Shown: positions 18,732 through 28,733 of the stretch, one piece after another
Position numbering within the stretch: position 1 is the first letter of the stretch
Layout: every line of letters begins with the position of its first letter
Source of the DNA: Roseivirga sp. UBA6061
GTDB lineage: Bacteria > Bacteroidota > Bacteroidia > Cytophagales > Cyclobacteriaceae
Reading direction: 5' to 3'
Length of the DNA stretch: 64,000 nucleotides
NCBI GenBank assembly: GCA_002427745.1
Contig: DIYF01000147.1
Location: forward strand, 68,083-132,082
Made by a program: the position numbers and the translations under genes
The notes under the pieces: generated by a model
Told to the model about the DNA's origin: nothing
The model's input: only the letters and a program-made list of their open reading frames with translations
The model's database searches: none

Positions 18732-19981
18732 GCATTAAGGTTCTTTGCTTTCTTCTGTTGTGTACAGCTCCTCTGATGGCACAGCATCACTCTCCCCATT
18801 ATGTAGGTGGACTTGAGGCTTACCAAAATAACAACCCTGAAAAGTATTTACGCCTGATGAAAAAGGCTCGCCTGGACAATCCGGAGCATGATCTGATTGC
18901 TTTCGAGTATATGAGAGCACTGATGCTCAATGGCGAGCTTACTGAAGCCAGAAATCAGCTGTCTCATCTGATTGAAAGAAGGAGTATGGTTGTCCATGGA
19001 CTGTATAGTAAGAAGGAATGGAGACCCATATTGACCTCAAAGCTGGAAGTGCGACTCAGAGAAATGGAAATACCCCGGATCAACTCCGATACAGCTTGTG
19101 TCATTGATGAAAGAGATTTGATTCTTGAGGGAATTGCCATAGACCATAACACGGGCAGGAAATTCATCGGGAGTACCTATAAGGAGAAAATTGTGGCCAT
19201 CACACCAGAAGGCCGGTACTCCGATTTTTCTCATCCCGAAGACTCACTCTGGAGTGTGTTGGGAATGGAGGTAGATGAAGAAAGAAGACTCCTCTGGGCG
19301 GCTACAGCCTATTCACCCCAGCGCCTAGCTTCAGGGTATAGCGGTTGTTCCAGGCTGGCGAGAATTAACCTCGAAACAGGCAGACTTATAGAGGTCTATC
19401 AGGCCTGCGAAGAGTTACTCAATGACCTGACAGTACTTGATGATGGAAGTGTTTTCGTCACGGGAAGTATCGGTGCAAAGCTCTATAGCTTTGATGCTTC
19501 CGGGAATGAATTCAGGCTGTTTCTGGACCTGGGCCAATCGGGTTTCAGATACCTCAATGGTATCTCTGCAAAACCGGGAACCCACCAGCTTTATGTAGCC
19601 CACGAGACAGGTGTATTAGTGATTGACGGGCGATCCGGAGAGCTTTTCAGACTGCAAAAACCTTCGCATATCTCACTGATTGGCATTGACGGTCTGAGTT
19701 ATTACAACAACTCGCTGATATGTCATCAGAAGATGCTCAATAGTGTTACCCGGTATATGCTGAGCGAAGATGGTAAAAGCATTATCGGAGAAGAGATTGT
19801 GGATGCCAATCACCCTGCTTTTGACAGTCCTACCACCGGAGAGCTGGGAGGGGATGGCTACTACTACTATCTGGCCAATTCACAGATCAGAAGTGCATTT
19901 GACGGGAATGGTAAAATCAGACCTTATAAAGAACTCAAGGATAAAACTATACTCAAATGGAAACTACCCGAATCACACTAA
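18728..19981 (+). CDS. Secreted protein with helical-repeat N-terminus and propeller domain
   Basis: The 417-residue protein has a signal peptide (1-18, ending LMAQ). A short TPR-like helical part (about 25-85, KARLDNPEHDLIAFEYMRALMLNGELTEARNQL) is followed by an SMP-30/gluconolactonase-like propeller (about 120-400, for example GIAIDHNTGRKFIGSTYKEKIVAITPEG and ARINLETGRLIEVY). No catalytic assignment is possible. It is coupled to the DUF5916 gene upstream and overlaps the next gene by 25 bases, so the three form one operon. Confidence 0.75.
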   Translation: MSIKVLCFLLLCTAPLMAQHHSPHYVGGLEAYQNNNPEKYLRLMKKARLDNPEHDLIAFEYMRALMLNGELTEARNQLSHLIERRSMVVHGLYSKKEWRPILTSKLEVRLREMEIPRINSDTACVIDERDLILEGIAIDHNTGRKFIGSTYKEKIVAITPEGRYSDFSHPEDSLWSVLGMEVDEERRLLWAATAYSPQRLASGYSGCSRLARINLETGRLIEVYQACEELLNDLTVLDDGSVFVTGSIGAKLYSFDASGNEFRLFLDLGQSGFRYLNGISAKPGTHQLYVAHETGVLVIDGRSGELFRLQKPSHISLIGIDGLSYYNNSLICHQKMLNSVTRYMLSEDGKSIIGEEIVDANHPAFDSPTTGELGGDGYYYYLANSQIRSAFDGNGKIRPYKELKDKTILKWKLPESH

Positions 19982-20436
19982 TACTCTTTATGGGTTTAAT
20001 GGCCCTTTCCTGTAGCCAGGCCATAGACTTTGAAGAGGAGAGGCACTTGCTGTTAGCGTCAAACGAACTCCAGAGAAAGGCCCATTTTGAAGGAAGCCCT
20101 GAAATCCTGGTTCAGGAAATGGCCGATACTGTTTATACTGTTCAAAGAGGTGTGATCAGGTCATCGACCAAACCTGATATGATCAAACGTTGGGAGGCCT
20201 ATTTCAAAAGAGTTAAGTACTCACGCTGGGATGATCTTCAGGAGCCACTGATTCAAATATCATCGGATGCTACACTAGCTACTGTTTCAGTAAGCAAAAT
20301 CACCATTTCCACACTTTGGGATGAGCCGGAAGCCGGTATTGACACTACCTATTTTGCCTGGACCTCTGAATACAAAAAGCTGAACGGGGCATGGAAAATC
20401 TATAAAATGACTTCTACCAGAATTCCTAAACCCTGA
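19957..20436 (+). CDS. NTF2/SnoaL-like lipoprotein
   Basis: The 159-residue protein has a lipoprotein signal with lipobox ALSC (Cys about 19). The remainder fits the cone-shaped NTF2-like fold: an N-terminal helix pair, then strands ending in YFAWTSEYKKLNGAWKIYKMTSTRIPKP, the usual 'W-x-I' end strand of DUF4440/SnoaL-type proteins. Function unknown. The start overlaps the upstream gene by 25 bases; later Met codons would destroy the signal peptide. Confidence 0.7.
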   Translation: METTRITLILFMGLMALSCSQAIDFEEERHLLLASNELQRKAHFEGSPEILVQEMADTVYTVQRGVIRSSTKPDMIKRWEAYFKRVKYSRWDDLQEPLIQISSDATLATVSVSKITISTLWDEPEAGIDTTYFAWTSEYKKLNGAWKIYKMTSTRIPKP

Positions 20437-20451
20437 GGGGTCAGGTTTTTT
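20428..20451 (+). terminator. Terminator at the end of the DUF5916 operon
   Basis: AAACCCTGA and TCAGGTTT pair around a GGGG loop with one bulged C, followed by a run of six T residues. The stem includes the TGA stop codon of the lipoprotein gene. Confidence 0.65.
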
Positions 20452-20604
20452 GATTTTGTATTTAGGTTATCGCTTGACTAGGAAAAAGTGCTGTTTCACT
20501 GCATTAGTCGAATAATTCTATGATTTATTAGGTGAAATTTATTGATTGTCAGGTAAGCGCCTTTGCCAAAAGTAGCTGAGTTCTTAACAGACTGATTTTT
20601 TAAT

Positions 20605-21483
20605 ATGCCCCTGATCATCAGAAACCTTAGCAAGCAATATCCCAATGGAGTCAGGGCTTTGGATGATGTAAGCCTTGATATTCCGAAAGGACTCTATGGT
20701 TTGCTGGGCCCGAACGGAGCCGGTAAATCTACCCTCATGCGTATTCTGGCCACACTGCAGACCGCGGATTCCGGTAGTGTTCAGTTCAATGGTCTGGAGC
20801 TTTCGGGGAATGAGCAGGAACTGAAGAAAAAGCTGGGGTATTTGCCCCAGGAATTCGGTTTGTACCCCCATTTATCCGCAGAGGACTTTCTCCTCCATTT
20901 CATCAGGTTGAGCGGCTTTACAAGTAAAAAACAGGCGCTGGAAATGGCAGATAAGCTTTTTGAGCTTACTAACCTGACTGAGGTACGGCAATCTAAGTTA
21001 AAGACCTTTTCAGGGGGGATGAAGCAGCGATTTGGCATTGCCCTGGCCCTGATAGGTGACCCTAAACTCATTATTCTGGACGAGCCGGTTTCAGGACTTG
21101 ACCCTGCTGAGCGTACCAGTTTTCTTAACCTGCTCAATCAGATTGGCAGACAGAGCACCGTGCTGCTCTCTACACACATTGTGGATGATGTAGCTGGCAA
21201 TTGCCCCCAGATGGCCATTATTCATCATGGGCAAATTGCTTATGAGGGAGAGACGCAGAAGGCTATTGAACAACTCAAAGGCAAGCTCTGGACAGGCCCG
21301 GAGGAGAGCCAGGCGATTGAGATTAGTCATACCGTCATTTCCAAAAAGCTGTCAGAAGGTCAATCGCATTTACGAGTTCAAAGCCATGAAAGACCTGAGG
21401 GATTTGACCCGGTAGAACCTACTCTGGAGGATGCTTATTTCTTCTGGTTATCAGAAGTGGCCACAAACAAAACGGAGGGATGA
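20605..21483 (+). CDS. ABC transporter ATP-binding protein
   Basis: The 292-residue ATPase has Walker A GPNGAGKST at 35-43, signature FSGGMKQR, Walker B LIILDEPVSGLDP and the switch His in LLSTHIVDD. It is of the ABC-2 exporter subclass. It overlaps the permease gene by 4 bases (ATGA). The three-gene unit ATPase, permease, permease-peptidase is recurrent in Bacteroidota; the substrate is not known. Confidence 0.92.
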   Translation: MPLIIRNLSKQYPNGVRALDDVSLDIPKGLYGLLGPNGAGKSTLMRILATLQTADSGSVQFNGLELSGNEQELKKKLGYLPQEFGLYPHLSAEDFLLHFIRLSGFTSKKQALEMADKLFELTNLTEVRQSKLKTFSGGMKQRFGIALALIGDPKLIILDEPVSGLDPAERTSFLNLLNQIGRQSTVLLSTHIVDDVAGNCPQMAIIHHGQIAYEGETQKAIEQLKGKLWTGPEESQAIEISHTVISKKLSEGQSHLRVQSHERPEGFDPVEPTLEDAYFFWLSEVATNKTEG

Positions 21484-22310
21484 TGGCGATTCGCGAGATA
21501 TTGACCTTTGAGTTTAAATACCATTTAAAAAGGCCTCAGACCTATATCTACTTTGTGCTCTTTTTCGGGCTGGCAGTTTTTATTTATGGGGCTATGGGTG
21601 GTTTATTCGGCAAAATCTACACCGCTCCCCCCAATACAAGTGGCAAGGTTTTTTTGAATAGCCCTTTCGTGATCACCAGTTTTTTAGCTTCAGCCACTAC
21701 TGTGGGGTTGATCATTGTTCCGGCCATTATGGGCAATGCCATATACAGAGATTTCAAATATAATACGAGCCCACTCTTTGGCACACGTCCCCTTTCTTCT
21801 GCCGGTTATCTGTACGGGCGCTTCGCAGGTGCTTTTTTGGTAACATTGATCGTTTTTCTGGGTGTTTTTCTGGGGGTGGCAGTTACCTGCGCACTTCCGG
21901 GAATGGACCCTGATCGCATCGGCCCTGTCAGGCTGATGGCTTATCTGCAACCATTATTGATTATCGTGATTCCCAATCTTTTCTTTACCGGTAGCTTCTT
22001 TTTTGCCGCGGCCACTTTGACCCGAAAAATGCTGATGAGCTATGTGGGAGGTGTCCTGCTTTTTGTGGCCTATAGTTTTGTCGAATCTGCTGTACTGAGC
22101 CTGGAGAATACTACTTATGCCGGTTTGTTCAACCCTTTTGGATCTACTTCACTGGCTCAGATTACGCAGTACTGGACGGTAGTGGAGCAAAACGAGATGA
22201 TAATCCCGGTAACAGCGCCACTCATTGCCAACCGGCTTCTCTGGATAGCCATCGGAGCGGGTTTGCTCATACTTACCCATAAGCGGTCAAAGGCTTTGAA
22301 GCACAGATAG
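21480..22310 (+). CDS. ABC-2 type permease
   Basis: The 276-residue membrane protein has about six hydrophobic helices and starts with the short amphipathic MAIREILTFEFKYHLKRPQTYIYF. The ABC-2 segment IVPAIMGNAIYRDFKYNTSPLFGTRPLSSAGYLYGRF follows helix 2. Two adjacent ATG codons at 21480 and 21483 are possible starts; both give nearly the same protein. It probably dimerises with the membrane half of the next gene product. Confidence 0.85.
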   Translation: MMAIREILTFEFKYHLKRPQTYIYFVLFFGLAVFIYGAMGGLFGKIYTAPPNTSGKVFLNSPFVITSFLASATTVGLIIVPAIMGNAIYRDFKYNTSPLFGTRPLSSAGYLYGRFAGAFLVTLIVFLGVFLGVAVTCALPGMDPDRIGPVRLMAYLQPLLIIVIPNLFFTGSFFFAAATLTRKMLMSYVGGVLLFVAYSFVESAVLSLENTTYAGLFNPFGSTSLAQITQYWTVVEQNEMIIPVTAPLIANRLLWIAIGAGLLILTHKRSKALKHR

Positions 22311-22322
22311 AGGCATTGCCAT

Positions 22323-25019
22323 ATGTGGGGGGCTTTTACATATTGGCTGACGCTTACCTGGTTTTATACGAAAGAAATCATCATCAACCGGTATTTTCTG
22401 CTGATACTCGTGGCAGGGCTATCATTTATGTTGCTCGGCATTACCGGTGTGTTCGAAAGGTTCGGACTTACGGCCTATCCGGTCACCTATGTGGTGTTGG
22501 AGACGCTGGACGGAAACTTTGAGCTATTCCTTTTGATCATGATCACCTTTTTCTCCGGTGAACTTATCTGGAAAGAAAGAGAGGCCCGGCTGAATGAGTT
22601 CTATGCCGTACTTCCCGTGAGTACCGCAGTACAGATGCTTGCCAGGTTCGCTGCCATACTGCTGATGGTCCTGTTCATCTTTCTTATTCTGTGGATCACC
22701 GGGGTTGTGGTACAGTTGAATTCTGGTCGTGTGGAAATAGATATGGGCCTCTACCTGAAAAGCTTTCTTTTCATGCAATTGGGCTACCATATACTAATGA
22801 CGGCCCTTGTCTTCCTGGTCCATATCGTGATCAACCATAAATACCAGGCGCATGCACTGTTGATTATCTACTTCTTTTTCAGAGCTACCATTTTACCTCA
22901 GTTTGGCTTCGATCACCACCTGTATCTCTATGGTACGGATCCTGGGATGGTCTATTCCGATTTCTTTGGGTTCGACTATCATCGGGAAGCCTTTTGGTGG
23001 TTTCGTATCTATTGGTCCCTGCTGGCTGCTGTCTTTATGGTGGTTGCCTATCTGTTTTGGCCCATGGGAGTTGAGGATACTTTCAGGTCAAGGTTTAGGA
23101 GAGGAAGGAGACGACTGACAAGACCTGTATTGTTCACAGGGATTCTGCTGATCGCTTTTTTTGTCAGTACCGGAGGCTATATTTTTTACAATACCAATAT
23201 CCTGAATGACTACCAGCCGCTCCAGGCCATTTATGCCAAAGAAGCAGCCTATGAGAAGCAGTACAAGGCTTTTGAGAAGATTGCCCAGCCCGATGTCATC
23301 AGTACTTTTCTCAATGTAGATCTCAGGGGCCAATCACGTGATATGCAGGTTGAAGGGCACTACTTTCTGAAAAACTATACAGAGAAAGCCATTGACTCTA
23401 TTCATGTTCAGGTACCAAATAATGCCATTGTCTACCAGACGCCTTTACGGATGGAAGAGTCCTTCGAGGTGAAGCACCTCGAACTCAGCGAACCCTCTTC
23501 TGCGGTTCTGGAGGATCGGGTGCATAACTACTTCATCCTTCAGCTGGAGAATCCCTTGCTCCCCGGGGATTCGGTGAGGCTGAATTTTTCCATGGATTAC
23601 ACCACCACAGGTTTCAGAAACCAGTCCAACCCGCATCTGGATGTACTGAGCAATGGCACGCTCTTCTATTCTATGTACTGGCCCCGCATTGGATACAATA
23701 ATAATATGGAATTGAAAAGTGATCGGTTGAGAAAGCAGTATGGGCTTGGACCTTCCATACCCATGCCCAAACCAGGTACACCCGGCACTGAGCAGTCACA
23801 ACCCGTAGCTACGCGGCTGGTCATCAGTTCAGATAGCGGCCATACCACTGTGGCCTCGGGAGAATTGATAGCTGAGTACCAGGATAACGGCAGGACTTAC
23901 AGGGAATTTCAAGCGGCTTGCTTGCCAGGTTTTTTATCAGGTACCTATGAGCAGAGTAATTTTGTAGCAGAAGGAATAGAGGTGTCTTTACTGTACCTGC
24001 GGAAGCATGATTTTAATATTGAACGCTTTAAGAATGCCATTGCGAAAGCCCTGAAATATGGCACCGAACAATTCGGAAGGCTTCCCCTGAAGCAGCTTTA
24101 TTTTGTGGAGTATCCACGCTATGCCGGGCATGCGGTTTCCTTTCCGGGTATGATCGCCTATCCGGAACTGGGCTTTATTGAGAACTATGAAAAAGATGTG
24201 GAAATTGACCGACTTGGCCGGGTTACTGCCCATGAAGTGACGCATCAGTGGTGGGGAAACCAACTGGAAACGGATGCTGTTCAGGGGAGTACCATGCTTA
24301 CTGAATCTCTGGCAGAATATGCTTCCCTTATGTATCTGAAGCATCATCGTTCTCTGGAGGAGGTGGCCAGGCATCTCAGGGTCTCCCAACAGTCCTATCT
24401 GAGGCTTCGTGGTTCAGAAAGCAAGCATGAAAATCCACTGATGTATGTTCAGGGACAGAATTATTTGCACTACAACAAAGGGGCATGTGTGTTCTATGCC
24501 CTGCAGGACTATCTGGGTGAAGAAAGCCTGAATGCCGTATTGAGAGATTATTATCAGGACTATCTGAAAAAGGAAATCCGCAGTGCTCATTCCCTGGAAT
24601 TGTATGAGTATATCAAAAGGGCTACCCCAGAATCTCTGAGTACCGTAGTAGCCGACTTAGTAGAACGCATTACCCTTTATGAGCTTAAGACAGAAAGTGC
24701 CGATGTGGTTGAGTTGCCGGATGGACATTATGAGTTGACGCTGGTGGTAACGGCCCAAAAATTTTATGCCGATGGCATAGGAAATGAGTCAGAAGCCGCG
24801 CTACAGGAATGGATTGACATCGGAGTCTATGCTGAAAGTAATGAGCTGATCTATCTCAAAAAGCATTTCTTCGACCAAAGGGAATCGACAATTCGTCTGG
24901 TGCTCGACAAGGCCCCGGAGCGTGCCGGGATTGACCCCATGGGCATCCTGATCGACAAACATTTTGAGGATAACATGCAGTCTGTTACGACTCGCAGTAC
25001 TCAATCACAGCATCCCTGA
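22323..25019 (+). CDS. ABC-2 permease fused to M1-family metallopeptidase
   Basis: The 898-residue protein joins an ABC permease half (about residues 1-260, six helices) and a further helix (about 272-292, VLFTGILLIAFFVSTGGYIFY) to a large extracytoplasmic M1 aminopeptidase-like domain. Zinc site HEVTH is at 637-641 (ligands His637 and His641, catalytic Glu638), with third ligand Glu in MLTESLAEY. Spacing between HEVTH and that Glu is 19 rather than the classical 18, which is the form I recall for these permease-peptidase fusions. It is the last gene of the ABC operon and its 3' end overlaps the convergent aminotransferase gene by 35 bases. Confidence 0.9.
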   Translation: MWGAFTYWLTLTWFYTKEIIINRYFLLILVAGLSFMLLGITGVFERFGLTAYPVTYVVLETLDGNFELFLLIMITFFSGELIWKEREARLNEFYAVLPVSTAVQMLARFAAILLMVLFIFLILWITGVVVQLNSGRVEIDMGLYLKSFLFMQLGYHILMTALVFLVHIVINHKYQAHALLIIYFFFRATILPQFGFDHHLYLYGTDPGMVYSDFFGFDYHREAFWWFRIYWSLLAAVFMVVAYLFWPMGVEDTFRSRFRRGRRRLTRPVLFTGILLIAFFVSTGGYIFYNTNILNDYQPLQAIYAKEAAYEKQYKAFEKIAQPDVISTFLNVDLRGQSRDMQVEGHYFLKNYTEKAIDSIHVQVPNNAIVYQTPLRMEESFEVKHLELSEPSSAVLEDRVHNYFILQLENPLLPGDSVRLNFSMDYTTTGFRNQSNPHLDVLSNGTLFYSMYWPRIGYNNNMELKSDRLRKQYGLGPSIPMPKPGTPGTEQSQPVATRLVISSDSGHTTVASGELIAEYQDNGRTYREFQAACLPGFLSGTYEQSNFVAEGIEVSLLYLRKHDFNIERFKNAIAKALKYGTEQFGRLPLKQLYFVEYPRYAGHAVSFPGMIAYPELGFIENYEKDVEIDRLGRVTAHEVTHQWWGNQLETDAVQGSTMLTESLAEYASLMYLKHHRSLEEVARHLRVSQQSYLRLRGSESKHENPLMYVQGQNYLHYNKGACVFYALQDYLGEESLNAVLRDYYQDYLKKEIRSAHSLELYEYIKRATPESLSTVVADLVERITLYELKTESADVVELPDGHYELTLVVTAQKFYADGIGNESEAALQEWIDIGVYAESNELIYLKKHFFDQRESTIRLVLDKAPERAGIDPMGILIDKHFEDNMQSVTTRSTQSQHP

Positions 25020-26289
25020 TGCGTGAAAAAGTCTCTTTGAGGGTAGCCTCGTCTTCTTCAAGCAAGGTCACCCGGAAGCCCAGTAAGTCTGAACAGAAAG
25101 AGGAGATAGGTACCACACAAACCCCTTTTGCTGCCAGCAGATAGTAGACAAAACGCTTGTCCGGTTTCATATTACTTTCGCTGAGCCAGGTGTTTAACAG
25201 GTCTTTGACTGACTCGTCTTCTATCTTCAGTGATTGATGATTGTTGAGCGTGTCCGGCTTGAAAATGATGGTATTATAAAAGGCGCCTTTCGTGGAGTTG
25301 AAGTAGAGATAAGGCACATCTTCCAGGAAGGAAGAGATGAGTTCACTTCGTTCTCCGATTTTTATATTGGTTGCTGCCCTGTAGGTGTCAAAGCGCTTGT
25401 CTCCATAAACTTTCGGAATGGCCATTTGTGGCAGTGTAGTAGAACATACCTCCAGCATTTTTGCATTTACCAGGGTCTGGTAGAGCTTGTCAAAGGTCTG
25501 GTCGGAACCACGATTGTAAAACTCCATCCATCCACATCGCGAACCCGGCCAGGGCAGGTCTTTCGACATCCCTTTGAGGGCAATCCCAGGAACATCATCT
25601 ATTACCTCTGCCAAAGGGTGATGTTGAGCCCCGTTATAGGTGATGGAACCATAGATTTCGTCCGAGATCAGAAACAGATCAAACTCCTTGGCCAGTTTTA
25701 CAAACTCCAGCAAAGTTTCCAGAGAATAGACCATGCCCGTAGGATTGTCGGGATTGATGAGTAGAATGCCCACAATATTGGGGTTATACCTGACCTGATT
25801 TCTAAGGTCGGTCATGTCCGGATACCAGTGATTGGCCGGGTTAAGGGTATAGGTCAGGGGAGCAGCATTGGCATGAGCTGCTTCGCCACTCGAGTGTGTA
25901 GAGTATGCCGGAGAGGGGCCTATGATTCGGGCAGTCGGGTTAATGAACTGGTACAGTGTGGAGATGCCATCCCCCAATCCATTGAAGAAGAGAATGTCAT
26001 CTGCTTCAATTTTTGCCCCGTTGCCCTGGTTATTCTGATCTGCCAGAAATTCTCTGACAGACTTATCGCCCATGGAGTGAGAGTAGCCGTAGGTTTTATC
26101 GTCCTGGGCCAGTTCCGAAACAATGTCTTTGATCCAGCCGGGGATTTGCCAGTTTTTCTGAATGGGATCCCCGATGTTTTCCCAATAGATCTTCTGACCA
26201 AGGGCCTCCAACTGATCTGCTTTCTTAACAATACCGCGAATCTCATACGAGAGCTCTGAAGCTCCCGGACGAATCAAATCCTGTCTCAT
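24985..26289 (-). CDS. PLP-dependent class I/II aminotransferase
   Basis: The 434-residue fold type I enzyme shows LFFNGLGDGI (phosphate-binding turn), LLINPDNPTG (Asn binding), LISDEIYG (Asp to PLP nitrogen), GMSKDLPWPGSRCGW (Schiff-base Lys in SKDLPWPG) and the late substrate Arg in LGFRVTLLEED. It resembles aspartate/alanine-type aminotransferases, and substrate cannot be set from sequence alone. It ends inside the convergent peptidase gene and lies 2 bases from the RluA gene on the same strand. Confidence 0.9.
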   Translation of the reverse strand: MRQDLIRPGASELSYEIRGIVKKADQLEALGQKIYWENIGDPIQKNWQIPGWIKDIVSELAQDDKTYGYSHSMGDKSVREFLADQNNQGNGAKIEADDILFFNGLGDGISTLYQFINPTARIIGPSPAYSTHSSGEAAHANAAPLTYTLNPANHWYPDMTDLRNQVRYNPNIVGILLINPDNPTGMVYSLETLLEFVKLAKEFDLFLISDEIYGSITYNGAQHHPLAEVIDDVPGIALKGMSKDLPWPGSRCGWMEFYNRGSDQTFDKLYQTLVNAKMLEVCSTTLPQMAIPKVYGDKRFDTYRAATNIKIGERSELISSFLEDVPYLYFNSTKGAFYNTIIFKPDTLNNHQSLKIEDESVKDLLNTWLSESNMKPDKRFVYYLLAAKGVCVVPISSFCSDLLGFRVTLLEEDEATLKETFSRIRDAVIEYCES

Positions 26290-26291
26290 GA

Positions 26292-27014
26292 TTAATAGAT
26301 ATTGTCGATGTTCTTATCCTTCACCTTGATGTTTTCAAGGGTGAGATACTGCTCCCAAAACTGCTCTTCAGGTAAGCCGGCCCGGATCATGATGGGCTCT
26401 TTTTTTACAGGGTGCTCAAAGTAGAGTCCTTTGGCGTGCAGGTTGATGCTGCGATCGGGGTTGGGCTTGGAAAAGCCATAGCGCAGATCGCCTCTTATAG
26501 GGCAACCAATGGAGGCCAGTTGTACCCTGATCTGATGAGGTCTTCCTGTCAGTGGCTTTACCTCCACCAGAAAGTGGTCATTCAGCTTGCCCAGGGTTTT
26601 ATACTCCAGTTCCGCCCTTAAAGCCCCGTCTACCTGGTGGTCATGCGCTGTGGTCACATTGCGGTCGGGGTCTTTTTTCAGCCAGTGGGCCAGCTTGCCC
26701 TGAGCCGGGCGAGGCCTTCTCTTCACTACTGCCCAGTAGGTTTTATAGACCTTTCTGTTTTTAAAGAGCTTGTTCATTCGCTCCAGAGCCTTGGAAGTCC
26801 GGGCAAATACCACAGCTCCGCTCGTAGGTCTGTCCAGCCTGTGAACGACCCCCAGAAAAACCTCACCGGGTTTGTTATACTTTTCCTTGATGTAGTCTTT
26901 GCAATAGTCTACCAGAGGCTTGTCACCTGTGTGGTCACCCTGCACCAGTATGCCGGAGGGTTTATTGACAATCAACAGGTGGTTATCTTCATATATGGGC
27001 TGTACAATGCTCAT
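26292..27014 (-). CDS. RluA-family pseudouridine synthase
   Basis: The 240-residue enzyme has the catalytic motif GVVHRLDRPTSGAVVFAR (Asp in HRLDRPTSG) and the conserved GRPHQIRVQLASIG and PIRGDLRYG. It lacks the N-terminal S4 domain of RluC/RluD, placing it with the short RluA-type enzymes that modify rRNA or tRNA uridines. It overlaps prfC by one base (TGATG), so it is translated from the same mRNA. Confidence 0.92.
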   Translation of the reverse strand: MSIVQPIYEDNHLLIVNKPSGILVQGDHTGDKPLVDYCKDYIKEKYNKPGEVFLGVVHRLDRPTSGAVVFARTSKALERMNKLFKNRKVYKTYWAVVKRRPRPAQGKLAHWLKKDPDRNVTTAHDHQVDGALRAELEYKTLGKLNDHFLVEVKPLTGRPHQIRVQLASIGCPIRGDLRYGFSKPNPDRSINLHAKGLYFEHPVKKEPIMIRAGLPEEQFWEQYLTLENIKVKDKNIDNIY

Positions 27015-28618
27015 CAGAATTCGCTGGTAAAGTGGAAGTTAACATCGGGGAAGTTCTCCTGCACCATTTGCAGCCAGGATTTGGACTCGGCCATAAATAC
27101 GAGCTTGCCATCTTTGTCCTTCGCAATATGTCTCTGCTTGGAGTTAATAAAGGCATCGAGTTTTTTCGGATCATCCGATGAGATCCAGCAGGCTTTGTAA
27201 AGCTGCATTCCGGCAAACTCACAGGTAGCACCATATTCATGCTTGAGCCTGTGCTGAATTACCTCAAACTGTAGCTGCCCTACCACACCCACGGCCTTAC
27301 GACTACCGAGCTGGAAGTTAAAAAGCTGGGCAACCCCTTCATCCATTAGCTGATTCAGGCCTTTTTCCAGCTGTTTGGTCTTCATAGCATCCTTATTAAT
27401 CACCTCACGGAAAATCTCAGGAGAGAAGCTGGGAATACCCCGGTACATGCCCTTGTCACCATCCGTAAGCGTATCACCGATTTTAAAGTTTCCGGTATCA
27501 TAAAGACCGATGATATCACCCGGGTAGGCCTCATCAATCGTCTCCTTGTCCTGTGCCATAAAAGCAGTAGCCTGAGAGATACGGAATTTTTTGTCCTGAC
27601 GGGTATGGTAGTAGTTAGAGCCTCGCTGGAATTTGCCTGAGCATATTCTCAGGAAGGCGATTCGGTTTCTGTGCTTAGGATCCATATTGGCGTGGATCTT
27701 AAAGACAAAGCCCGTGAATTTCTTGTAGTCCGGCTTGATCTCAGTCTCATCCAGCATTCGGCCGATAGGCTCCGGTGAGAACTGCAGAAAGGCATCCAGC
27801 AACTCTTTCACGCCAAAGTTATTTACGGCTGAGCCGAAGAATACCGGAGCTACGTCCCCACTCAGATAGGCGTTTACGTCCAGTGGGCCATAAAGGTCAT
27901 CAAGCATTTCCACATCCTCTCTCAACTGAGCAGCATGACTCTCCCCAATGTATTTTTCCAGCTCCGGACTGTTGATGTCCTCAAATCGGGTACTTTCTTC
28001 ATGAAGCTGCTGCTTGTCAGCTTTGAACAGACGCAGACTCTTGTCATAGAGACTGTAGACTCCCTGAAAGGTTTTACCCATGCCGATAGGCCAGCTCAGA
28101 GGGTGTACATTGATGCCCAGCTTGCTTTCAATCTCATCCAGCAGGTCGTAAGGATCTTGTCCTTCACGGTCCAGCTTATTGATAAAGGAAATCACCGGGG
28201 TTTTTCTCATCCGACAGACTTCCATAAGTTTTTCTGTCTGAATCTCTACGCCTTTCACACAGTCGATTACCATAACCACAGAATCTACTGCAGTCAGGGT
28301 ACGGTAGGTGTCTTCTGCGAAGTCCTGGTGACCGGGGGTATCGAGCAGATTGATTTTCATGCCTTCGTATTCAAAGGCCATCACCGAGGTGGCCACAGAG
28401 ATACCTCTCTGCTTTTCAATGTCCATCCAGTCGGAGCGGGCATGCATATCGATTTTGTTCGATTTTACAGCTCCGGCTTTTTGAATGGCACCCCCGAAGA
28501 GCAGCAGTTTTTCCGTCAATGTGGTTTTACCCGCATCCGGGTGACTGATGATTCCGAACGTTCTTCTCTTTGCTATCTCCGCGGTAAGATCCATATCTCT
28601 ACTCAATTTGAGGTGCAA
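27014..28618 (-). CDS. prfC: Peptide chain release factor 3
   Basis: The 534-residue GTPase has G1 [10 protein letters not shown]3 DTPGHQDF, G4 NKLD and switch I containing [14 protein letters not shown]. The C-terminal part [14 protein letters not shown] is typical of RF3, and the length is that of the family (about 530). RF3 releases class I release factors from the ribosome after termination. It is the first gene of the minus-strand unit with RluA and the aminotransferase. Confidence 0.97.
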   Translation of the reverse strand: MHLKLSRDMDLTAEIAKRRTFGIISHPDAGKTTLTEKLLLFGGAIQKAGAVKSNKIDMHARSDWMDIEKQRGISVATSVMAFEYEGMKINLLDTPGHQDFAEDTYRTLTAVDSVVMVIDCVKGVEIQTEKLMEVCRMRKTPVISFINKLDREGQDPYDLLDEIESKLGINVHPLSWPIGMGKTFQGVYSLYDKSLRLFKADKQQLHEESTRFEDINSPELEKYIGESHAAQLREDVEMLDDLYGPLDVNAYLSGDVAPVFFGSAVNNFGVKELLDAFLQFSPEPIGRMLDETEIKPDYKKFTGFVFKIHANMDPKHRNRIAFLRICSGKFQRGSNYYHTRQDKKFRISQATAFMAQDKETIDEAYPGDIIGLYDTGNFKIGDTLTDGDKGMYRGIPSFSPEIFREVINKDAMKTKQLEKGLNQLMDEGVAQLFNFQLGSRKAVGVVGQLQFEVIQHRLKHEYGATCEFAGMQLYKACWISSDDPKKLDAFINSKQRHIAKDKDGKLVFMAESKSWLQMVQENFPDVNFHFTSEF

Positions 28619-28733
28619 AGATAAAAGAAAATGGCTCTCCGCGGTTTATCCGTAGCGGTTTGAGAAGATTTTGTCCATATGAGGAATTGCCGTGAATGTG
28701 CAACCTTAAAGGCCTTTTGATATCTACTGTTGT

